Source: Amphiduros pacificus (lineage: Eukaryota; Annelida; Polychaeta; Phyllodocida; Hesionidae). From it: a DNA stretch of 64,000 nt. The stretch spans positions 22,101,001 through 22,165,000 of the forward strand of contig OX439001.1 of assembly GCA_949316495.1 (NCBI GenBank), written 5' to 3'. Below are positions 38,601 through 51,327 of the stretch, piece by piece (within the stretch, counting starts at the first letter, position 1; each line of letters opens with the position of its first letter). The translations under genes were made by a program, and so were the position numbers. Under the pieces are notes generated by a model. The model was given only the letters and a program-made list of their open reading frames with translations. It made no database searches and was not told the DNA's origin.

Positions 38601-41600
38601 AACTGCAACTTTGGAATAAATTGATAAATGTCAATATTGAGAACTCAATCAATGCTAGAAAATGAGGTTGGGGGACATTTCTATTCCTAAATGATGTAGG
38701 AAATATCAATTATATACGTTGCAAATATGTACAGTCTTTTACATCATCAAATTTGATACGCATATTAATCTAAAAAAATTAGCATTCTGATTATGTTCAC
38801 TTTGGCAGAGAAATTCAGCATGATATTTATAGTTGAAGGTTAAGTATTTCCTACTGATATAGAATATGGGAAATTTGCATTGTACAGCTAGAGTTCAATG
38901 TACGAATATATTATTAGACAAGCCATGAAAAAATAAAAATTACAAGGCCTAAAAAAGGATCTTGTTTCTAATTTCCCTAGTTCAAATCAGCCAACAGAAA
39001 TTTAGTTTTTTTTGTTTTTGTTTTTTTGTTTTTTCTTTTTACTTTCTTGGTGAAAAGACAGACTGGTAGTTTCAGTTATAATTCATTTTTAAAATATCTA
39101 TTCTCAATATATTTGATCACTTTTAACAAAAATATAAAAAGATTAAATAAAAATCTAACCCCTATCCTCAGGCCACATAATCGGAAACAAGGTTATTATT
39201 ATTTTCGGCCTACCTAAACCTCATGTCAAATTCTGGTCATTTAATGCAATATAAATCCTGCTATAAAAGAAGATAACTTAAATACAAACATCTGGATGTA
39301 AAAACATCTGGAATATAAAAATAAACTACCTGTGATAACCTTAACTCGTAAACCATATATATGACATTCATTATATTTGAGATACTTTTGAGAAAGATCT
39401 TTGTCATCCCTTAATCCTTGCTATGGATTGTGTCTAATAGAGGCATATAGATGTGAGCTAGTAATAATAGTGTGGCCTGAAGAGATTTTACTTATATCAA
39501 TACATGGTAAATACTCTATAATTCCAAGAAGTCTATATCTGGGAATGTGTTTGGCAATATCAAGGCAAGATTAAAACCTGTTTTTCGGGATGGCACTTTA
39601 CTTATTTGACCATAAATCAATATTTACAAGCTGTTCATGAATATTTATAAGAATAAAAACTACAAGGAGACGATTCAACATGAGGTTTTTATGCACTTAA
39701 GTGAACTTGATTTTATAAATGATATTATTCATCAGATGTGATATATCTGTGAAACGGATGAGACTGGATGATATTATTTATAGTATCTTGTGTGATTTGT
39801 CAGCCATTAAGTTTGTGACATTTATTCTACTTGACACACTTGATCAGCTCCCTGCAGCTGCCTATGAGTATTCTCACAAGAAATTTGAAAAGCTGCCAAG
39901 ATATTCGTGTAGATAGACTCCACCTTTTTGGTATTTAATCAGACGATATGACATCCTTAGATAAAGACCTTATCCGAAAAATAATACTGGGACTCGCATT
40001 CACATATCTGGTTCTCTGATCAGTCATGGCAGTCGAAACGTTGGCAGGGTTGAAGAGCAATTTTTTTTGACCAACCAGAGAACAGCTAACAAAACAGTTA
40101 TTCGAAGCATCCATATTAACAATTGTGGACAATGGCTAACAAGATCTATCTGCAATTCAACCAAGCCAAACTCCAGAAATAGTCATGATATATTCAAATT
40201 ATAATTTGATTCTTGATTACAAAACATATTGAACATAGAGCTAGTATATTGATATGATTGTGGCCAAAGTTAAATGCCTGCAGAGTGCAATTGTCAGATC
40301 CAGTTAAGTCAGCACACAGTTGACATATGTTTACCCTGTATTCATAAGCAGCCAATATTCCTGTAGAATATATCAATTTCATTGTAACTTTAGTTCACAG
40401 GGGCTCGGCCTTTAGATGTGTTCCTGCGGGGGGCTTGTATAATTCAAAATAGGGCAATCACGACCTTTTCTTGGGTGATGCAGACTGATTTTATTTATGA
40501 CAGAAAGGCATTTTTTTTAATAAAAAAAGTGCATTTGCATTAAGTATGAAGGTAATGGGAATCTGAAGATAATTAGTGCAGGCAGGTCACACTGACCTTC
40601 TTAAAAGTTTAATTAAGTCAGACTTAGCCATAAGCCAAAATACTGTTACTTCTAGATACTGGGTGTTAGGGATTTTGTACAAATACAGGGATTTTGTGCA
40701 TATACTGATAATCATTTGTTATCATGATTCCTTTTTATGACCTTTGGACAACCTTGGATTAAGGTCAAGGTTGTGTTCTACATTTGGTCAGTCTTGCTTG
40801 TAGCTGCCTGTACACCTTGAGAATGTACAAACTTTGATGTGATTTGTTACTGTTATCTATCTAAAATGTAGCAGTTTCATGTGATGCTATCTACAAACTG
40901 GCTAAACAGTTTGGTTTTAAATTTGACAATAATTTAATACATCTTGGTTTTTTTTTATTTAACGTTTATACATGTTGCGACTGAACTGCTGGGCAATGAG
41001 ATCCATTGTTTTCAGCTGATAAGCTTCCTTTTCACTTCATCCCAGGGGAATATGCCTAAGGCTAATCTATTAAGTAGCAAGTCATTCTGCACACAAGGAT
41101 CCGTAGTAATAGCAATGGTACCATAACCTGTTCAGAGGATATTTCACCAAATGGTCATTTTCAAAAGGAACAAAAAGAGTAGTGAATTGCGATATTCTGA
41201 ATGCCTGTTTATAGCCATTACTTGTGAGACAATCTCAATGTCCACAATTGCTTCAGATATAAAGAGTATCACTATCGGCTTATCACAGATTTGTTTAGGG
41301 CTCTACAAAGGAAATGTTTTCATATTTTTGGCAATTTTTCCTTTTGCAGAAGTGGACGAGGTGCTGAGCTCTCAGGACAGGAATGTTTCCAGCTGCTCAG
41401 CCGAGCCACTCAGGTATTCAGGGAGGAATACGTGCAAAAGCTGGACCTAGCAAGAGATGAAATCGTGCGCAGGTAAGACAAATTAGTATCATTGTCTGTT
41501 AATGACTCTTGGATTATCCTGAGCAAGTTGGGTGAATATCCTATAAGAATAACTATTGTTTTTGTCTTTTATTGTCTGCTATCTTGCAATGATTATTACT

Positions 41601-44600
41601 AAGTTAATTCGGTGTATCAGTTAAGCTTTTGTTGTTGCTATGTAAATTTAGATTCAAATGAAAACCTAAAATTTATTTTACATATTTTTTTTCGTAACCA
41701 GGCCAGTTGACTATATTGTCCCCACATAAGGTACATCTTGATGCACTTAATTTTTTTCTTGGCCTTTTATGATAGCAGCAAAAATTTCGGGACCAATCGT
41801 AGTCACAAATTGAAATAAATCTTCTTTGACTTACCACAGATGGATCAAATCCAAGATTTAAAAAAAAATGTATTATTTCTGACTTGAATAGACCACAGAT
41901 TTTGTCAATTTTCTACATCATAGGAATACGCTGAAGTATTTTTGAAGTAAGCAGAGAATATTCAAGAAAATCTTTCTTTAAATGCATTAATTCATGCCAG
42001 GTTTTCATCTCTAACAATTACCTCTCAGTTTACTTTACCCATTAATATCAGGAGAAACAATACTGTTAAATTGATTATTTGTTTGCACACAAATCAACAT
42101 TTTATGATTAGTGTTGTGAATTGTTCTCTACTTGAATGCTGAAGACATTTGCATTTACCATTCAAGTGATTATTGTCTTTTTTCTGTCAATGTTTTGGTT
42201 TTTTGGTTTGTGTTTAAAAGAATAATTTGTCAGCTTAAGCCAATTCAAACAATGACTATTGGCACTATTTTCACTGGATTATCCTTGTGATTGTGTCATT
42301 AGGTTTTGAGCATAAAACTCTCCGGCTGATACAATTCATGTCTGCCAATTAAAGGGAAAGTGGCAAATTGTCAGTCTTTCAACACTTGCAGGTTGTATAT
42401 TGGAAAATTAATTAATTAGATACAATAAGACAATAGTGGAGTGATTTGATACTACTCTCTCCTTGCATGCATGTGAAAAACAAATCATTAACAAACAATT
42501 ATGTTATGAAAGTGGAGAAAATCGAGCATCTGTTTTCAAACAATTCTCGTTAATTCAATTAAGCTTGTTTGAAAATTATTTTACAATTTATCCTTGGCAG
42601 CTACTGAGAGACGATTAGGCAATTTTCACAAGCCAATAGTCTCGAATGCTGCGAGGCACAAAACAAAAGATGTCACATTTACCAAAAAGAGAAATCTCTT
42701 GCAAGCTCTTCAGTTGGGAAGTTAGAGAAGTTGTCAGCAAGCAAATTGAAATATCTGTCAATGGTGATAGCATTTGCAAGTGACGTTTATTATGATGTAT
42801 TGACACTCGAGCAGCAAAAGGTGGTCATCTTTCGGGGTTCGTCGAGCGATCATCCTCAGGTGGTTTGACCCTTGACCCTAACAAGTGCAATCATGATTAT
42901 TGTCATAAAACAGATATATCGCCCATCTTGGGCAAATACCCCACCTGAAGATGCGCAAACAGGCAAAGACAGATCCACAAATGTTCAGATAGGGAGCCGT
43001 CTATTTATTTATCACACAGATTGCAATGAAAATATTCATGGAGCGAGACTCCACAGCTCTCCGCTGATTCATTTAGGAGAGAAAAAAATCTATATCACTG
43101 GCACGGGTCAAATACATTCCAATTATAAGCATTCTGCCCTTCTAGAATGTCACTTTTTCTCGCAGATTTTGTCTTTTGTAGAGGTTCACAGCAGATATTT
43201 TCCTATTATAAATACCTATTGTGCGATAAAAAGGATTCAATGGGAATTTCTTGCTCTTGACCCTGATGGCATTTCTTTGGTGTTTTAACCATCTCAGTGT
43301 CATTGACCTAAGAAACTCACCATCTATGTACATGTATATTACTAAATTTATTTCAACTATCTCTTTATTCACAAAGAGAGATGCCAGAAATCTTTGAGTG
43401 TTTAGCATTTCAATTACCATGTCCAATGGATCCGTCTGATAGAAGACGAAAAATGCAATGTAATTACTTAGAATATGAAAGGAAACGTGAAATTAAGAAA
43501 ATCTTATCAATTAAGCAGCCAAAGTGCTCTTGAGGCAAAGCATTTGTGTTTGTTTTTGTAGTGATCGAAAGCTCCCACTTTGACCCTGACAGCTTGTTGC
43601 ACTGCCAAGAAAACATATTTGCGGAAAGAAAATTACACGTTGATAGAAGGATCAGCACCTCTCAATACTGCGCCTAGAACAAAAGATATTTGATATGCAG
43701 GGGTGAGGGGGTCTCGTTGTCGACAGGAATGCTTCTCGCCTCCATTTTGGACCCGTTTTACACCCCACTTGTTGCAGAGAAAAGCACAGATCTGGACATA
43801 TAATTACATCCATGGGAGAATTACAGCACCATCAATACTTGCAAACTTTGATATACTTGACAATCAATATCATCTGAAAGTGCACAGGCAAACCACATGG
43901 GGGGGGAAGTTGTGTAAACTGCAAAGTATTATTAAAAATGACTGAGTTTTACTGGTACTGCTAACAAAAGGAATCTCTCCTCTAAAACTCCTTAATTGGT
44001 TTGAAATATGAATGATTTTCATTGCTTATAAACAGTTCCACTCAATCATTAGCCATAAATGACTAGACCTTATTGATTTCTTGTTGATATCAACCTTGCT
44101 GTCTGGTGCCACGGCATTTATATGTGTAAATTTTATACTGTATAACCCACTAACTATTGATTTTTATTGTCAACAAAAATCCTTTTAAATTTGATCATAA
44201 GTTCATCAGAACTGATTAGAAGAGAATATATTTGAGAATCGCTTTATCCTAATTAATTAATTCCCCCAAAATGTATTGATGTCTGTGGAGATAAATACCT
44301 TTTTATCTTTTTCACTAATTGGATTTTGGTACACAATGAGATTTGAGCTTTTCAACAGGAGACAGATGATGATTTTTTCATTGATTTTATTTGCCTTTAC
44401 TTTTGAATACGCCATGCTCTTGAATCAATGAAATATTTAAATGATACCTGGGGGAAGGAAGGTTTTAATATTACAGGTCCTGTCTCATACTTTCATCATA
44501 CTGTGGCCAATATAATCCACAATCATCTATCCGTTGCAAAGTCAACATTATGAACATTCAATATTTTGTGAAAATTGTCATGCCTCAACTGGGTGTGCCA

Positions 44601-47600
44601 GTAGTTCTAGGTCTGTGATGTCTGACAAGAAAAGAATACTGCAAAAATATTTCACATCATTTTTTGTCTTGCCACGCAATTGTACATTTGTTAACAGGTG
44701 CATGCAAGATATGCGTACAAAATTTGAATTAAGAAGGTTTTGAATAATTGTAGATGTGTACAATATGAACCCAGATATCGAGAGCATATATTGTTAAGGC
44801 CTCACACAATTTGCCATCAACACTATGAGAAATGCAAGATTTAATGGTTTAGAAATTGAAGAATTTAAGAAATTTGTCATCTGATAACAGTTTCATTTTA
44901 AAGAAATAGTTTAATTGAAATTGTAAGCTGAGGAAGACTCGAGTGAAACCTGTTTTGTGCCAGTACAGAATTGATTTGTTAAATGACATGGAAATAGTCT
45001 TCTACATTAATGATCATCAATATTTTATTCATATTTATTTCTGTTTGATGTAAATGGGAGTTCAACAACTGTTAGAACATTTGTAGCAATAACAACTAGA
45101 GTTTTGTCTTACCTGTTACATTTGTAATTTCTGCTTTCAGAGATGAAAGTTATGGAAATAATTATGTGTAATCTTGGACCTTGTGGACTCCCTAACCTTC
45201 CCCAAAATACATGGATTAGCAATAATCTTAATAAAAACATACTTGCTTCATGATAAAATGCCAAATGAGATTCATGTTAACTTTTCCATAACCTTTTTGA
45301 TTGGTTTGGTAACAAACTTAACACATGCATGCTGCATAATAACATCTTGGCAGAGATTGATGCTGACCAGGCCATGAGAATTTTTACCTTTCCATTACCT
45401 TTTTATTCTTTCCAATAAGATCAGGAATAGGATTCTTTGCAAACTTATGCAAAAATGTCTGGTTTGACACAGAACAGGTATGCTCCATTACGATATCGTG
45501 GATGAGATTTGTGTTTATTTCAATGGACATTTACTTCTGCAATTAGGTCATGGTCAAACATCTTACTACTTTAGTTCTTTGACTTGTCCAATAATCCATC
45601 TACTTTAGTTCTTTGACTTTTCCAATAATCCATGCGTTGCCTCTGGAGATTTACAGAATTCTTCTTCTTTAAAGGTATTAAGTATTAATGTTATAATTTG
45701 TTGTATTAAAAGCATATCTATATATGAATATTATGACATATTGAAGTTTAGCGTAGAGTAATCAGACAAGTTGCAAAAAGACATAGAAGTTGCACTATGA
45801 GTAGAAATCTGTCTTAGCCATCAGCTGCCCGGGTAAACATGGGTAGCGTGAATGTTTTTTGACCCCAGGTGAGGCTCAGCATAGGGTAGCACTATTTGAG
45901 ACTATTCTAGCATCATTCAAAGAACAATACCTTTCATAGCATCATGCATATTGCCATATCCTCATGCGTATGTGATAACACTCCACATAAATAGGATGCC
46001 AAGAAAGGAGTGTGCTTTCAGAAGGGGGCATTTAATTAGGTTCATGTTTAACGTTAGGGGGAACAGGGACACTTCATGCAGAGGATCACAACTGTATGAA
46101 ATGAGTTGTTGACTGTTGCTAAGATACCAAAATAGCATGACATCACTATTTCATTGATAAATAGCCACACCACCATTATGACGTCATTAATCCTTCAACT
46201 GCATGAAATAGTGCACCATTATAACCCACCAAAACCAACTAAATAAATACCATATATCGGATCAGATGGGATCAGTGCTTATTAATACACATGAAAACAT
46301 CATGTATTGATCTTTCATGACTAATCCATTAGCCAGTAGTTGCTGCATTAGACCTCATCACTGCCCAGTGATACAAAATTAGAAGTAAACTAAACATCAT
46401 ATTTCTCAAAATTTCCCACGCCTTTTATGACAAAATTGAGAAGTTTTGCAAGTTTAATTACCAAAATTTAAAAGCAGGTTTACTCCAAATATTATTCTAT
46501 TTAGTTTAAATAGAGGGAATTTTGATTAATGGTCTATATTTTGAGATATCTACCGTAACTTTCTTCAAATTCAAGTAAAAAATTACCAAATAGTGTCAAA
46601 AATTTTCATGTATTTGAATCATTTTATTTACAAAAACACAAGTTACTTGAGTTATAAGACATCTTTTAAAATTCTGTCTATTTAAACTAAATAACATCAT
46701 TCTAGCTAAAGATTAATGCCTTGGTTATGCAGATTGCTAATGTAGTTATGCCCAAAAATGTTTTTCAAGTAAGCTCTATCCTTTCATTAATTGTTACCAA
46801 AAAAAAACATCTTTTTCTGATCTTTGCTTCAACTTTGAATCTATAATGATTAAAAATGAGAAAATTTTAAAAACAAATTAAAAATCTAATCAAAAGAAAA
46901 ATCCATCCCTGAGCATTTGATACATTTAAGATTGAAATCAATTTTGTAGTTATTTTCATAAAAAGCAATTATCTTGCATCATGTAATATTTTGGGGTTCA
47001 AATGACTGTTTTTGGCGGGAAAAAAGAACTTTAGAAGACACTGTTCCCCCTAACATTAAATGAAGATACATTTTCCAAAAAGGCAATAGAAAAGGTATCA
47101 TCAATTAATGATTTGTATACTTTTTTTAATCAGTGCACAATTCCTTTAAAAAAATATTGGACAAGTTTGAATTTGACTATTTATGACCTTATAATTTTCC
47201 TGGTTAGGCCAAGGTCAAAATATCTTGCAAATGTGCTTAATTGCCCTCAAATGCCTGGATTGTCATCAAACTTGTAAAGATGTATTCTGTTCAACAATTT
47301 ATCAGAAGAGTTTGATATTGACCTTTCTATGACCTTTTCCACCTCTGCCATTAGATCAAATCTTTACAGACATTATAACTTCCTGAGAAAAACTACATAA
47401 AACAATTTCTAGATTGCCACAAAACTTTACAGATATTTTCTTTTTGACAAAAGTGGAGGCCTTTTGACTATGCCTTTTCCTTGAGGTCAAGATAAGGAAA
47501 AGGTCATATTATCTTACAGTTGTCTGGCTTGCCTTATTAATAATAATATTAATAATAATATTAATATTATTAATAACAAAAATAACAACAACAACAATAC

Positions 47601-50600
47601 AACAACAACAACAACAGACATGGTCTGTTCATAGTGCTGTTTAGCCTTGTTTACTCCCACAGTATATTTTCAAGGTTGGGAAACCCACATGACTGAATGT
47701 GCAATTCCTAGTTAACACTTCAGTTAAATATCGAGAACAAAGATAATTGCCTTTATTCTCAGACAATACAAGATATTTGACAATAATACAACACAAGTGT
47801 TGTTTATGTCTTGGCAGGTTGCGGGTGTTGAAGGAGCAGAAAGAGTTGCAGATGTCGGACGTGGAGGAGTGCAAGCAGCAGAGAAACATACTGACCCAGA
47901 GGGCTGAGGACCTGGCAGAGAAGTACCAGGATGCTGTCGACCACCAAGAGATGCTCACCGACAGGTCAGCTTTATCTATTATCACATAATCACATCTCTT
48001 GTTATGCTCGGAATGTCATTAAATTATATTTCATATGTTTACAGCTTTCATAAAATCAGATTTTCAAGCTCATTTTCTTTACATGATATTAATATTAATG
48101 TTTGTACTCTAAGCTTTTTAATCAAATGTTATTACCCATCTTATTTCCCCTTCTTAAATGTCTGTAATTTGAAAGCAGATAAGTCATCTGGTAAAATTCA
48201 AATCATCCATTGAACTTTTTGTCAACAAACTTTGCATAGCTAACCAGTGATCTAAGCATAAGCACCTACTTGGCAGGGGATTGTTTACAATGGGGCTCAG
48301 ATTGGGATATTGGAGTGAGTTGGCTTTCAGAGACCTGTTTGCCCATTAATGTTTGCCCATTGATCTTTGCCTATTGGTACAGGCCTAACACCTCTACTGA
48401 CCACAATAGTGGTCACAAGATTACTGCACAGTACTTTACACTTTCAGCAAAACACAATAATCAATGTGGATCAGAATTATAAAGGAAAAGAATAAGAGAT
48501 ATCAGAGTATAACTGGCAGAGAGAGATCTGATCATCTTTATGTTTACCGTAACCAATCCAAACATATGGACAAATCATTTTTGTTAATATGCCACAAATC
48601 TGTTTTACCATATATTCCTTACATTTTTGTTCATTGACAAGTAAAATGTATGAATATCATGTGACTAAAGCAAAGAATAGAAAACAAGGTAAAGGCACGG
48701 CGTTGTAGAGTTGAATATGAATCATTAGTGAAAGGGACCTATGAACTGTGAGGTCCCTGAGAAGAGTATGAATGACTCACAGCACTTAATAGCCCTTGCC
48801 TGACTGCTTCCACACTGCTCTGAGAATGGGGCAGGCAATATAAGAAGAACCAAGCAAGGCTATAATTAGAGACTCACATCAGAATAGTTGCACTCTTTTC
48901 TCCATTTTTGTGTCTCTTCCTATCATATTCTTCCCTGTGAATTTGATCAGTAAAATAATTTTTTTTTAAATATGATTCATAAATATTTAACTGTTGCAGT
49001 TTGTGGACATGAAAACTCTGTGAGAAATTGATCCTTATCTTCAAGGCAAGCAAATATTTTTGGAGACAGGAATAGAATAATTAACATCCTGATTTATATA
49101 GATTTATATACATGTATCACCAATTTTACTACCTAATATAGAAGGCCCATCATTTCTTATATAGATGTATAATTATATTGGGAAAATTGTCATTCTTTAT
49201 TGCGTCTGCAAGGCAAAGTACCAGTTCTGCTATGCTTGTTCATGTTGAGCCCCATTACATTGTCACATTCGATGCAAATCATGACTAGAATTCTACCAAA
49301 TGGAAAAAAAAAATTTTTTAAGATGCCAGTGAAAATGTCAATTTTTCCATTTTGAAAAATACACATTGTTGTCTCATGGGTGAATTTCATAAGAGCTTGA
49401 CATAATTTCAATCATATATGTTTATTTACATAAATTTTCATAAATGCTTAGTATAGATACGTGTAGTATGTCATGCAATGTTGAGAGCCAAAAATAATTT
49501 TTCTTTCTGACAATTATCTTTTTTTTAGTACTTGCAAGCAAGTTTACTTTTTCGAATTGAAAAAATTGTTGGATCTTAACAAACCTAGTGTGAAAATAAA
49601 TATCTTTTAGAAATGTGACATAAGAAATTATCTCCAGAAAAATAATTAATAAAGCAGATAAAAAAATGTGTTTAAACTAGTAAAGTTTTGAAAGTCTATC
49701 CATTTTGTGATACATGCATCTGTTATAAATGATTTTTAAAGAATATACTCTTTGTTATATGAAGGGAATAATCAGAGCAGTTTCAGATCGGTCATCAGTA
49801 TAAAGAAAATAATTTCTCCATCATGTCAAATATGCTTTTGAAAAACATACATTGAATATTATTTCTGAAATGCTAATGCTTACATTTATAAAATTTTCTT
49901 CCACCAGATGTCAGTATCTGCAAGGATTGAATCAGACTGCAAAATAGTCATCCAAAATAAGCAAGGCGGCATCTTGGTTGTTATTTTGAGTATAACAAAT
50001 GGGGGTCTTACCAGACATACCAGACATACCTGACATACCAGATGTCTTGACATACCCAACATACTAGACATACCTAACATTCCAGACATATTTCAAATAC
50101 TTAGACCTCGGTATTTAACTCAAAATCTTAGGTTTTTCTTCGGATGAATCAGATTATTAATAAAACATGATAAATTGAAACACCGAAACTAATTTGCTTA
50201 ATCAACTGCCCTTAGATTATATTATTTCAAAATACCTCATTTTCTGTGACAAGAGAATGGGCATTTACATGTAAAAATGTATCCAAACCATCAGTACTCT
50301 GACATTGCATGAGCCAAGAGAATATGCAACAAGTACCACAAGCTAACTAAGGATTTTAACATAAAAATAAGTATAAAATTATCAAATATTTGATATTCAA
50401 GATATCAGTATTACATTATCCTCTTTCTGGATACTATAGATGGCAACATATTTGCATTTATGTTGCTTTAATTTATAGAACTTCATAGCTTACATATTCA
50501 ACAAAAACAAGATTAGATTACACAAGACTGAAAGTTAGTAGCGTTTTTATGCTCCCTGGAGTTCATCTAAAATATTTATTTAAAATATCTGACAAGTCTG

Positions 50601-51244
50601 TTCCTGTTAAGTAAATTATGTTAGTTATGTTGCAATACTTGGATGATCAATGTAAAGCTATTGAATATAAAGATGTGTTTATGTAACTTACCAGCTCTTG
50701 ATTTATCATATATAAAATTGAAAATTCAATTTGGGATCATTGTTAGGACTTGTAATTTGAATATTTATTTGTATTTTTTGTGTTGCATTCCAGGCATTGT
50801 TCTTTGTTTCAAATATGTATATTAATAATTGGTGAGGTCAGACATGCTTATTTTAATTGTGATTGTTCCACAGAATTGAGACAGTGCTCAAAAAACTGCA
50901 GTCACGCCTTCCCATTTTGTCCGATGCGGAACGCAATATGCACCAGGAACTGAAGGATATGAAAGAGAAGATAGATGTATACAAGAATTCTATAAAACAG
51001 GTCTGTATACAAACAGGAAATAATAGAAAGAAATAGAAATTGAAATTGTTAAACAAACCTTCCAGGGAATCTGCAGAGATCTGTAATTTAACTCAGTATC
51101 GGAAGTTTCATGTAATACTAAAAGTTGTAAAATTAAAAACTCAGTCGACAGATTTTTGTTATTGAAAACTTTTCATGTGTTTCCACTTGTGATCCTATGA
51201 AAGTACTAGCATTAATTATTTCATTTAAAATTTACAAAACTCTT

Positions 51245-51327
<83 letters not shown>

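Noticed and set aside
39940-40140. Possible tail of a Penelope-type retroelement (word GGCAGTCGAAACGTTGGC)
   Set aside because: Such words occur near the ends of some retroelements, but no reverse-transcriptase or GIY-YIG coding sequence is visible nearby.
47641-47985. 114-codon minus-strand frame opposite NUP88 exon K
   Set aside because: It is the antisense shadow of a well-supported coiled-coil exon.
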